Shown here: positions 1 through 6,149 of the stretch, piece by piece | Layout: each line of letters starts with the position of its first letter | How positions within the stretch are numbered: position 1 is the first letter of the stretch | Source: CAYYNP01 sp964472545 | Lineage (GTDB): Bacteria; Planctomycetota; Planctomycetia; Pirellulales; Thermoguttaceae | Direction: 5' to 3' | Assembly (NCBI GenBank): GCA_964472545.1 | Contig: CAYYNP010000440.1 | Location: 1-6,149 of the forward strand | Length of the DNA: 6,149 nt | Notes under the pieces: generated by a model | Databases searched by the model: none | Told to the model about the DNA's origin: nothing | What the model saw: only the letters and a program-made list of their open reading frames with translations | Position numbers and translations under genes: made by a program

Positions 1-3000
1 CGTCGTGTACGGAGAAGTTCCCGCCGTTGTTGGTGGTCAGGCGGAAGGAGACGCGGGCGGGCAATCGGCTGAGCACGAAGTTGCCGCGGTCGCGGATGTA
101 GTTGTAGTATCCGGAGTAGTTGTCGCCGGCCACTTGGCCGTAATGGGTTAGCCAGGGGCCCATGTACGTCGTGTTGAAGGTGGTGTTGATCAGATCGCGG
201 AGATGCCCCAGGAAGACACGCTCGTAGACCGGCAGCGAGATGATCTTGGCCAAATTGCGGTTGCCCCAGAGCGGGGAACTCGTACCGCGGTTGAAGGTGA
301 AGTCCCAGTCCCAGGGCATGGCCACGATCTTGCCGTCGCTGGGCCGGGCATACATGTTGAGGTTGTGAGGGTTGCCTTGGGTGTAGATATCGCCGATGCC
401 CGCCAGCGAGGCCATGGCGTAAACCCGCATCCAACTGTCGATGTCCATCGTTTCGGCGGTGGCCTGCTGGAGTTCTTCGCCGTTGAGGCTGAAGGCCTTG
501 GCCATGGCGACGTAGGAGGAGTAGTCGTCGCGGGCCCGGTTGTTGTTAATCAGCGTGCTCCAGCGATACTGCTCGGGGTCGTCGCCCAAATTGGCGATGT
601 CGTAGTTTCGCTCCCAACCGATGGGAAAGGCTTGCTTGATGCCTTCGGGATCGCCGGTGTTGGTCCCTTGGACGACGCGGATGCCTTCCATCTTGAACAT
701 CGTGCCGCCGGAGCCGCCGTCGAATTGGGAGTCGAGGTAGGTGTCGCCAAAGCGGGCCATCGAGAGCCGGGCCGTGCCTACGTTGTCCGAGCGGTGGGAG
801 ATCAGTTGCACGATATCGTCGTACATGCCGGCGATCTCGCCGGCGTGGTTGTTCATATGTTTAACGAGGATCTCGCGCTTGGCGGGCCGCTTCAGCGTGA
901 CCGTTTCGTGGACGCCGCGGAAGAGGTGATCGGAGGGGAGTTTGATGTTGAAGCCGGTGCTGTTGGCGTTACGGCGGCTCCACATGCTGCCGCGGAGCCG
1001 GATGCCGGCGTCGTAGAAGATCTCGCTCTCGTTGTAGACGATCGTGGCGCCGAGGCGGTCGTTGCTCAGAATGTTCAGCGACTGGTGCATCAAGGCCGAA
1101 TCGGCGGCGGTCATGATGATGCGGAAGTTCTGTTTGTTGGAGGCGGAGCGGCCGTCGTCGACTTTGATCAACGCCCGAGAGTTGGGCCCCGCGGCTGGGT
1201 ACGTCGACGTGGCGCCAAGCTTGTCGGTGCCTTCGACGTAGAACTGGATTACCCCGGCGGCGTTTCCTCCGGGGATGGTGGCGGCGTAGGAGCCGTCGGC
1301 GCGTTGCGACATGGCTGCGGTCTGCCAGACGCCAGCCGTCACGGAGTAGTAGAGCCGCATCGTGTCGATACCGTCGGGATCGGCGGGTGTTGCAAAGACC
1401 GTGATCGGCTCGTTCGGCTGCGGCACGGCCGGCCGGTGGGTCGTGCCGGTGTAGGTCGGGCCGACGTTTGCCTCGAAGGTCGAATTGACCTTACCCGGCG
1501 TGCCGTGATGCGTGGGCAGTTCGAGGATCGTGGTGTCGACGACCTTGTTGTAATAGAGTTCCGTGTGGAGTTGCGGCGAGCCGCCGAGCCACTTGGCGTC
1601 GAAGGAGATGCGATACTCGACGCCCCGCTGGACCGGCACCAGCGAACCGTTGTGCTTCAGCGTGGTTTCGGTACGGTTGCTCAGATAGTTGGTCGGCCCG
1701 GTGGCGACCAGGTGCAGGACGTTGTTGCCCGGCTGGTCCGGGTTGTCGACGGCCGTGCTGTGGGAGTGATTGCCCAGCAGGCGCCATGTCGACGTGCCGC
1801 CGGCGAAGGTGCCGTTTTGGATCAGTTCGCGGGCGGCTCCGTCGGGGTCTTCCACGACCGAGACGTTGTCGATCAACGCCTCGCCGTAGTTTAGCAGGCC
1901 CAAGCGGAGTTCGTGGAAGTTGTAGAGCGAAGGGCTGTAGACCGGGGAGATTGCCGGCATGGTGTAGCTGTAGTGCTGCCAGTCGGAGCGCGTGGTCTCG
2001 TCGCTGGCGGCCCAGGCTTCGGGTACGGTGTTGTCGGCGTACGGACTGCGCAGCTCGAGGCTCGACCCGCCGCCGTCGGCGTAGCGTGGCCAGGGCTTGT
2101 CGTCGAAGTAGCCGACCTCGTCGGCCGGATTGCCCGCGGCGTCCAAGAGCACGATCCGCTCCGACTTGTTCGACAACTGGCCGGAGTAGTCGCCGACGAT
2201 CTCGACGTCCGGGAACTTCTCGCGCAGCAGCGTGGCGTCGTTGGAGACGACCAGATAGCCGCCGGCGGGCAGCACGAGTTGCTCGTCCGGAGGGAACTCG
2301 AATCGGACCGCTTCGTCGAGCCGCCAGCCGGCCAGGTCGATCGGCGTGTCGGAACGGTTGAACAGCTCGATCCACTCCTCGTCGATTTCGGCATATTCAT
2401 CGCCGAACTCGGGCGCGTGGTGATACATGATCTCGTTGATCACGATCTGGTCGTGGAAGTCGAACGCGTTGGCCACGCCGGGCGTGGCCGTGGAGGGGAA
2501 CCGCAAGGGGCCGGCCGGGGCGTCCGCCGTGCGGCCGCGGAGCACGTCGTCGACCGCCACGGCGTCGAGCACGGCGGCTCTGGCGGGGGTGTAAAGGAAC
2601 AACCGGTCGTCGACGGCGACGTCAAAGCCGAGGTCGGACGTGTCGAGCGCGAGGTATTCTCCCGGTCCGAGCGTCTGCGGGCCAAACACGTACTCCTCGC
2701 CCGTCGAAGAGCGAACGACGTGGCCTTGCAGGTCGACGCCGACGTGGCTGCGGTTGTTCAGTTCGACCCAGAACGGCTCCTGCCAGCCGGGCGCAACCTC
2801 GCTGAAGGCCAGCGGCGTGGAATCTTCGGAGGCATGACGCGCGACCATTTCCGGCACCAGCAGGAAGTCGGAATCGTCGGCCGAGAAGTTCAGCCCGTGG
2901 ATGGCCAGTACGTTGAGCCCCGGCCGCAGGGCCGCGAGATGGCGCGTAACTTCGATCTGCTCGAAGACGACGGCCTCGGCCGCGTCGCGTTCGGCGGTGG

Positions 3001-4630
3001 CGGTGGAGTTGAAGGCCGGCGCATCGGGCGCGTTGCGGCTGGCGACCTCGATGCCGTTGAGATAGGCGATGAAGCCGTCGTCGTATTGCATCGCCAACGT
3101 AAGCTGGTCGTAGAGGACGCCGCCGGCAACGGTTAGCGGGATGCGGACGTAGGCCGTGGCAGAGTTGTTGAACATCTGCGGCTGCACGTCGCCGGCGATC
3201 AACGGGGCGTAGCCGCCCAGGGCGATCGGCGAGCCCCCGGCGGCCAGCAGGGCGATTTGGCTTTCGGTGAGCGGTTCGTGCCAGATACCTACGTCGTCGA
3301 TATGGCCGTCGAAGAAGTTGGGCGTGTGTCCCGAGTTCGAGCCGAACCGCCAGCGGTCGCCGCCGGTCCAGAGGCTGCCGATGCTCTGCGAGGAACCTTC
3401 TTCGGCGCCGTCGACGAACAGCCGCATCCGCCCGCCGTTTTCGGCCGTGGCGGCCACGTGGTACCAGCGGCCCCGTGCGATCGCCGTGGTGCCGACCACC
3501 GAGCGTCCGCTGCCGTCGAACGTGTAGTGTTCGAAGCGGCCGGACGCGTCGACGCGGAGCTGATGGGACCAGGAAGACGTCGGGCCGCTGGAACTGGTTC
3601 GCACGATGATGCTGGTGGCTTCGACGCGATCGAGCTTCACCCAGGCCGAGAGCGTGTAGGCGGAGGGGTCGAACGTGTCGAACACTTGGGCGAAGTCGCC
3701 GACCGGGTCGAATTCGACCGATTGGCCCGGGGCAATCGCCGCGGGCACGTCGGACGTGAAGTCCGTACCGGTCAGCGTCGCCGCGTTTCCGTTGCCGGTG
3801 TGCTCGTTGCCGTTGCCTTCAAACCGATAGTATCGCTGCGGCTGGGAACCCGGCGGGTCGCTCAGGTCGGTGTCGTAGCCGACGCCCGTGTGGACGGTGG
3901 CCCAGGCCGCGTCGACGAAGTTGGTTTGCGTCCAAGTGCCGTCGAGCGAGTCGTCCGGCGGCACGAGCACGCGTGCCTCGGCGCCGGCTGCGAGCAATCG
4001 GTCGAACGTGGGGCCGGCGGCTTGGGGGAAGTTCACCGCGCCGGGCGTGCCGCCGAACTGCGTGCTGGGCGCCCAGTTGGCGGCCGGGCCGCTGGGCGTA
4101 AGCTCGATGACTTTCGCCAACGAGACTCCGGAACCGTCGGCGGCGACCGGCCAGGGCTGGCGGTCGTCGTAGACGACCTCGTCCATCAGCCGGTCGTTGT
4201 TGCTGCGTAGTACGAGCCGTTCGCCGGCGTTGTCGAGCTTGTCTAGCCAGGGCCCCAATGCACCGGAGAAACCGGTGGCCGCCTGCAGGGCCGCGGGATC
4301 TTCGGCGATCACCAGCCGTCCGCCGCCGGGGATCACCGTACCCGGCGGAAACTCGAAGGTCACCGCCTCGTCGAGTGACCAACCGGAGAGGTCCATGTTG
4401 ACGACCATCTGGTTGGAAAGCTCGATCCATTCACCGCCCTGATCGGCAGCCGGGTGGTACATGATCTCGTTGAACACCACGGTGCTGTCGGCCGAGAGCA
4501 GCAGACGGGATTCGAGCGGTTCCAGCCCCAAACGCCTCCGGAACGCCGATCTCGGCGGCGTGGGGCGGGACCGGCGACGGCGCGTGGCTTTCCACGGTCC
4601 GTAGCGATTTTCTAATGCATGGTGCTGCAC
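1..4630 (-). CDS. Giant modular secreted protein: LEPR-XLL motif, lamin-tail domains, LamG, CotH-kinase-like domain (C-terminus outside window)
   Basis: One open frame of 1543 codons without a stop or frameshift; the 3' end lies beyond base 1. The start is inferred as GTG at 4630: the frame has no ATG before the first domain, and upstream stops lie just beyond the G-rich repeat. The Shine-Dalgarno is weak. Order by residue: basic stretch 17-33; LEPR-XLL motif LGLEPLESRLLLSAD 34-48; lamin-tail domain 51-200 (VVFNEIMYHP, EWIEL, LSGWSLDE); a beta-sandwich in two parts, 201-263 and 469-596 (YDDGFIAYLNG), with a LamG domain between them at about 264-468 (YTLSAWVKLD, GRWYHVAAT, FDGHIDDVGIW); a degenerate lamin-tail domain 607-722; a third lamin-tail domain 728-879 (IVINEIMYHH, EEWIELFN); a CBM-like jelly roll 906-1035 (IDNVSVVEDP, LIQNGTF); an Ig/Fn3-like module 1056-1158; a CotH-like domain from 1168 (GIRLRGSMWSRR, FNIKL, MPWDWDFTF). 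Bacillus CotH is a spore-coat protein kinase; kinase activity here is unproven. Likely extracellular or cell-surface. Divergent from the NIPSNAP gene. Confidence 0.93.
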   Translation of the reverse strand, partial: MQHHALENRYGPWKATRRRRSRPTPPRSAFRRRLGLEPLESRLLLSADSTVVFNEIMYHPAADQGGEWIELSNQMVVNMDLSGWSLDEAVTFEFPPGTVIPGGGRLVIAEDPAALQAATGFSGALGPWLDKLDNAGERLVLRSNNDRLMDEVVYDDRQPWPVAADGSGVSLAKVIELTPSGPAANWAPSTQFGGTPGAVNFPQAAGPTFDRLLAAGAEARVLVPPDDSLDGTWTQTNFVDAAWATVHTGVGYDTDLSDPPGSQPQRYYRFEGNGNEHTGNGNAATLTGTDFTSDVPAAIAPGQSVEFDPVGDFAQVFDTFDPSAYTLSAWVKLDRVEATSIIVRTSSSGPTSSWSHQLRVDASGRFEHYTFDGSGRSVVGTTAIARGRWYHVAATAENGGRMRLFVDGAEEGSSQSIGSLWTGGDRWRFGSNSGHTPNFFDGHIDDVGIWHEPLTESQIALLAAGGSPIALGGYAPLIAGDVQPQMFNNSATAYVRIPLTVAGGVLYDQLTLAMQYDDGFIAYLNGIEVASRNAPDAPAFNSTATAERDAAEAVVFEQIEVTRHLAALRPGLNVLAIHGLNFSADDSDFLLVPEMVARHASEDSTPLAFSEVAPGWQEPFWVELNNRSHVGVDLQGHVVRSSTGEEYVFGPQTLGPGEYLALDTSDLGFDVAVDDRLFLYTPARAAVLDAVAVDDVLRGRTADAPAGPLRFPSTATPGVANAFDFHDQIVINEIMYHHAPEFGDEYAEIDEEWIELFNRSDTPIDLAGWRLDEAVRFEFPPDEQLVLPAGGYLVVSNDATLLREKFPDVEIVGDYSGQLSNKSERIVLLDAAGNPADEVGYFDDKPWPRYADGGGSSLELRSPYADNTVPEAWAASDETTRSDWQHYSYTMPAISPVYSPSLYNFHELRLGLLNYGEALIDNVSVVEDPDGAARELIQNGTFAGGTSTWRLLGNHSHSTAVDNPDQPGNNVLHLVATGPTNYLSNRTETTLKHNGSLVPVQRGVEYRISFDAKWLGGSPQLHTELYYNKVVDTTILELPTHHGTPGKVNSTFEANVGPTYTGTTHRPAVPQPNEPITVFATPADPDGIDTMRLYYSVTAGVWQTAAMSQRADGSYAATIPGGNAAGVIQFYVEGTDKLGATSTYPAAGPNSRALIKVDDGRSASNKQNFRIIMTAADSALMHQSLNILSNDRLGATIVYNESEIFYDAGIRLRGSMWSRRNANSTGFNIKLPSDHLFRGVHETVTLKRPAKREILVKHMNNHAGEIAGMYDDIVQLISHRSDNVGTARLSMARFGDTYLDSQFDGGSGGTMFKMEGIRVVQGTNTGDPEGIKQAFPIGWERNYDIANLGDDPEQYRWSTLINNNRARDDYSSYVAMAKAFSLNGEELQQATAETMDIDSWMRVYAMASLAGIGDIYTQGNPHNLNMYARPSDGKIVAMPWDWDFTFNRGTSSPLWGNRNLAKIISLPVYERVFLGHLRDLINTTFNTTYMGPWLTHYGQVAGDNYSGYYNYIRDRGNFVLSRLPARVSFRLTTNNGGNFSVHD

Positions 4631-4657
4631 GGTTCGCTTTCGTTCTGGAAGTGCATG

Positions 4658-4706
4658 CCCGACCCCCAACCCCCCAGTCCCCAGCCCTGGGGCCCCGGTC
4701 CCCAGC
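4658..4706. repeat. Degenerate tandem heptamer (CCCCAGT-like), G-quadruplex candidate on the minus strand
   Basis: Read on the plus strand, seven consecutive 7-base units start at 4658: CCCGACC, CCCAACC, CCCCAGT, CCCCAGC, CCTGGGG, CCCCGGT, CCCCAGC. The phase of seven is kept exactly although several units have diverged. On the minus strand, bases 4703 to 4663 give six G-runs of 3-6 bases separated by loops of 2-5 bases, which satisfies the usual G-quadruplex pattern. The unit CTGGGG/CCCCAG (4687-4692 and 4700-4705) can also form a six-base-pair hairpin. The block lies 28-76 bases upstream of the inferred GTG start of the large minus-strand gene, so in a leader transcript the G-rich strand would be the RNA. 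Confidence 0.75.
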
Positions 4707-4713
4707 CTCCTGT

Positions 4714-4741
4714 ATTATGTTCAATTTGGCGGATAATGCAA
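4714..4741 (-). promoter_or_regulatory. Candidate sigma70-type promoter for the large minus-strand gene
   Basis: On the minus strand, TTGCAT (4741-4736) and CATAAT (4719-4714) are separated by 16 bases within the only AT-rich island of the divergent region. The -10 matches consensus at five of six positions, the -35 at three. Transcription would begin near 4707, right at the edge of the G-rich heptamer block, giving a leader of about 77 bases. Planctomycete promoters are poorly defined, so this is a pattern match only. Confidence 0.35.
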
Positions 4742-4746
4742 TTCTG

Positions 4747-4787
4747 CGGCCGCGTGCGGTACGTTTGCTTCCCGGTACCGGCCGCGT
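4747..4787. repeat. Pair of 9-bp direct repeats CGGCCGCGT
   Basis: CGGCCGCGT occurs at 4747-4755 and again at 4779-4787, 32 bases apart, which is about three turns of the helix. Each copy contains the palindrome CGGCCG, and the copies are followed or preceded by GGTAC (4758-4762 and 4774-4778). The second copy overlaps the spacer of the candidate plus-strand promoter. They could be paired binding sites for a regulator, though GC-rich repeats of this size can occur by chance. Confidence 0.4.
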
Positions 4788-4793
4788 TATGCT
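4765..4793 (+). promoter_or_regulatory. Candidate promoter for the NIPSNAP/glucoamylase operon
   Basis: TTGCTT (4765-4770) and TATGCT (4788-4793) are separated by exactly 17 bases; they match the sigma70 consensus at three and four of six positions. A start near 4800 would give a leader of about 78 bases. The spacer contains the perfect ten-base palindrome CCGGTACCGG (4772-4781), which could be an operator. An alternative -10-like GATAAT lies at 4732-4737 but lacks a convincing -35. Confidence 0.3.
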
Positions 4794-4863
4794 ACTCAGG
4801 TTGAAGGGCCCGGCCCCCGGGACGTGTCCGAAGAAGGCAAATTGCCGCAAGAAAATCCCCGAA

Positions 4864-4868
4864 AGGAG
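4864..4868 (+). promoter_or_regulatory. Shine-Dalgarno of the NIPSNAP gene
   Basis: AGGAG, within GAAAGGAGAA, lies nine bases before ATG 4878. It decides the start codon: the in-frame GTG at 4824 has no comparable site and would place 18 hydrophilic residues before the twin-arginine motif. Confidence 0.85.
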
Positions 4869-4877
4869 AATTCCACG

Positions 4878-5657
4878 ATGAAACGACGCGATTTCATGGC
4901 CGCCACGTGCCTGGCCGGTTTGGCCCCGTTGGGTTCGGTTGCCGCCGCTGCCTCGGCAGAAGGGGCCGGGAAGGAACTCTACGACCTGCGGCTTTGCCGA
5001 TTGGCCTCGGCCGAGAAACAAGAGGCGCTGAACGCGTTTCTGGGCAAGGCCCTGATCCCCGCGCTGAACCGGATCGGCATCGGCCCGGTGGGTGTGTTCA
5101 AGATGATGGAAGGCGACGTGGCCGACGAGTACCTACTGTTGCCGCACAAGTCGCTCGATTCGATCGTCGGCATGATGGCCGGGCTTTCCGAAGACGGTGA
5201 CTTCTTCGCCGCCGGCGAGGCGTTTCTGACCGCGCCGAAGTCGGACCCGGCCTACGTGCGGATGGAGAGTTCGCTGTTGCTGGCCTTCGACGAGATGCCC
5301 AAGGTGGAGGTGCCCAGCAAGAAGGACTCGCGCTTGTTTCAGCTTCGTATCTACGAGAGCCACAGCGTCGAGCGGGGCCAGAAGAAGATCGAGATGTTCA
5401 ACGGCGGCGGCGAGATCGCCATCTTCCGCGACACGGGCTTGTCGCCGGTCTTCTTCGGCGAGGCGCTGATCGGCACGAAGCTGCCGAACCTGACCTACAT
5501 GCTCGGCTTCGACGACATGGAAGCCAACGAAAAGGCCTGGGCCGCCTTCCGCGGCGATCCGCGATGGCAACGCCTCCGCACCGACCCGGCCTATAAGGAC
5601 ACCGTCTCGAACATCACCAACATCATGCTCCGGCCGGCCGACTGCTCGCAGATTTGA
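4878..5657 (+). CDS. NIPSNAP-family protein with Tat signal peptide
   Basis: The product has 259 residues. ATG at 4878 is chosen because an AGGAG sits nine bases upstream and the protein then opens with a twin-arginine signal (MKRRDFMAAT) and an alanine-rich hydrophobic stretch ending near AAAASA, residues 22-27. The frame can be extended to a GTG at 4824, but that would bury the signal peptide. The mature part has two related halves. Residues 34-76 (LYDLRLCRL, PALNRIGIGPVGVFK) resemble residues 153-195 (LFQLRIYES, EIAIFRDTGLSPVFFGEA), as expected for two ferredoxin-like alpha/beta NIPSNAP-type units; the second half, with NLTYMLGFDDM and WAAFRGDPRWQRL, is the canonical one. NIPSNAP domains belong to the dimeric alpha-beta barrel fold. 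The bacterial members have no settled biochemical role, so none is assigned. Tat export suggests the protein folds in the cytoplasm, perhaps with a cofactor, and works in the periplasm. Probably first gene of an operon with the glucoamylase-family gene. Confidence 0.93.
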   Translation: MKRRDFMAATCLAGLAPLGSVAAAASAEGAGKELYDLRLCRLASAEKQEALNAFLGKALIPALNRIGIGPVGVFKMMEGDVADEYLLLPHKSLDSIVGMMAGLSEDGDFFAAGEAFLTAPKSDPAYVRMESSLLLAFDEMPKVEVPSKKDSRLFQLRIYESHSVERGQKKIEMFNGGGEIAIFRDTGLSPVFFGEALIGTKLPNLTYMLGFDDMEANEKAWAAFRGDPRWQRLRTDPAYKDTVSNITNIMLRPADCSQI

Positions 5658-5697
5658 CGGCGCGTCGGACGAGAGGCGGAACGCTGAGGACTGGTCT

Positions 5698-5705
5698 GAG
5701 GAGGT
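5698..5705 (+). promoter_or_regulatory. Shine-Dalgarno of the glucoamylase-family gene
   Basis: GAGGAGGT is a nearly complete anti-16S match. Its GGAGG core is separated from ATG 5709 by only four bases, which is short but workable. It supports 5709 over the in-frame ATG at 5724, which would be 19 bases away. Confidence 0.75.
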
Positions 5706-5708
5706 GCC

Positions 5709-6149
5709 ATGCGCCGGCTTATCATGACGATTTGCATTCTCTCGGCAGCCGCGCTGCCGGGCATTTCGAGCGCTAGCGCTGCCGGAGCGCCCGCCGATAC
5801 GGACGCGATGTTGCTCGACGATCTCCAGCGGCGCAGCTTCCGCTTCTTCTGGGAACAGGCCCATCCGCAAACCGGCCTAATCGCCGATCGGGCCCCGGCC
5901 GACGGCTCGCGGAAGACTAGGGTGGCCAGCATCGCTTCGGTCGGCTTCGGGCTGACGGCCTTGTGCATCGCCGAAGAGCGCGGCTGGATCGACCGTCGGG
6001 CGGTTTACCAAAGAACGCTGAAGACACTACAGTTCATCCACGGCAAGCTGCCGCATCATCACGGCTTCTACTTCCACTTCGTCCGTTCCGATACGGGCGA
6101 GCGATGTGGCACGTGTGAGGTCTCGTCGATCGATACGGCCATTCTGTTG
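5709..6149 (+). CDS. Secreted glucoamylase-family (glycoamylase domain) protein, N-terminal 147 residues
   Basis: The frame is open to the right edge, so only the N-terminal part is visible. ATG at 5709 follows a strong GAGGAGGT with a short gap of about four bases; a second ATG at 5724 is too far from it. Residues 1-24 form a Sec-type signal peptide (MRRLIMTICILSAAALPG, with a cleavage region near SSASAA). The mature part starts with LLDDLQRRSFRFFWEQ (36-50), followed by TGLIADRAP, ASIASVGFGLTALCIAEERGW (73-93, alpha-helical) and CEVSSIDTAILL (136-147). This wording matches the putative glycoamylase domain (PF10091), an alpha/alpha-barrel fold related to beta-1,2-glucanases such as GH144. 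The role is probably glucan or oligosaccharide hydrolysis outside the cytoplasm; the true substrate cannot be read from this fragment, and the catalytic region lies mostly outside the window. It lies 51 bp downstream of the NIPSNAP gene with no visible terminator. Confidence 0.87.
   Translation, partial: MRRLIMTICILSAAALPGISSASAAGAPADTDAMLLDDLQRRSFRFFWEQAHPQTGLIADRAPADGSRKTRVASIASVGFGLTALCIAEERGWIDRRAVYQRTLKTLQFIHGKLPHHHGFYFHFVRSDTGERCGTCEVSSIDTAILL

Noticed and set aside
203..4210. Three long plus-strand open frames (203-1894, 1913-3136, 3257-4210) lying opposite the large gene
   Set aside because: They share one frame whose codons coincide exactly with the codons of the minus-strand gene. 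Their stops are simply the complements of CTA leucine codons in the sense gene (at 1892, 3134 and 4208). In GC-rich genes TTA, CTA and TCA are rare, so this antisense frame stays open by composition. The products are valine-, glycine- and arginine-rich with no domain resemblance.
4612..4620. ATG at 4620 on the minus strand as start of the large gene
   Set aside because: It is out of frame with the domains and reaches a stop after two codons (ATG CAT TAG).
4809..4821. Small hairpin CCCGG-CCC-CCGGG as a terminator or leader element
   Set aside because: Only five base pairs, no following T-run, and it lies upstream of the NIPSNAP start, so it is no more than GC-rich sequence on present evidence.
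4615..4881. Short plus-strand frames in the intergenic region (starting at 4615 and 4619)
   Set aside because: They run through the proline-coding C-rich heptamer repeat, have no ribosome binding site, and one overlaps the true NIPSNAP start.
4431..5021. Minus-strand open frame of 196 residues spanning the divergent region
   Set aside because: It overlaps the start of the NIPSNAP gene on the other strand and the N-terminus of the large gene in another frame. Its sequence is low in recognisable content and passes through the G-rich repeat.
5658..5708. Terminator or separate promoter between the NIPSNAP and glucoamylase genes
   Set aside because: No stable inverted repeat with a T-tract and no credible -35/-10 pair are visible in these 51 bases.
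5133..5968. Minus-strand open frames opposite the NIPSNAP and glucoamylase genes
   Set aside because: Both plus-strand genes have clear family sequence, signal peptides and Shine-Dalgarno sites, so these are complementary-strand shadows.

Overview
The window is GC-rich bacterial DNA and looks like a planctomycete, probably of the Pirellulales kind. Three things point there. One very long secreted protein carries the N-terminal basic/LEPR-XLL motif that is typical of giant planctomycete exoproteins. A Tat-exported NIPSNAP-family protein has the N- and C-terminal wording I associate with Pirellulales. A secreted glucoamylase-family enzyme follows it. This assignment rests on remembered family features, not on a search.

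Layout: bases 1-4630 are one uninterrupted minus-strand reading frame of 1543 codons. It starts at a GTG and runs off the left edge, so the C-terminus is missing. I read it as a modular extracellular protein: LEPR-XLL export motif, lamin-tail domain (LTD), a beta-sandwich split by a LamG/concanavalin-like domain, a degenerate LTD, a third LTD, a CBM-like jelly roll, an Ig/Fn3-like module, and a divergent CotH-kinase-like domain. Bases 4631-4877 are a 247-bp divergent intergenic region. It holds a degenerate heptamer repeat (CCCCAGT-like) that is also a strong G-quadruplex candidate on the minus strand, a small AT-rich island with candidate promoters, and short direct and inverted repeats. Bases 4878-5657 (+) encode the NIPSNAP-family protein. 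Bases 5709-6149 (+) encode the first 147 residues of the glucoamylase-family protein and run off the right edge.

The two plus-strand genes are 51 bp apart, each has a good Shine-Dalgarno, and I see no terminator between them, so they probably form an operon. All three products appear destined for export: one by the LEPR-XLL route, one by Tat, one by a Sec-type signal peptide. The neighbourhood suggests cell-surface or periplasmic work, possibly on polysaccharides, but no shared pathway can be proved from the sequence. I found no RNA genes, insertion sequences, CRISPR arrays or origins. The most unusual items are the architecture of the large protein (a LamG nested in a split domain, and an atypical CotH core) and the G-rich heptamer repeat placed where it would lie in that gene's 5' leader.
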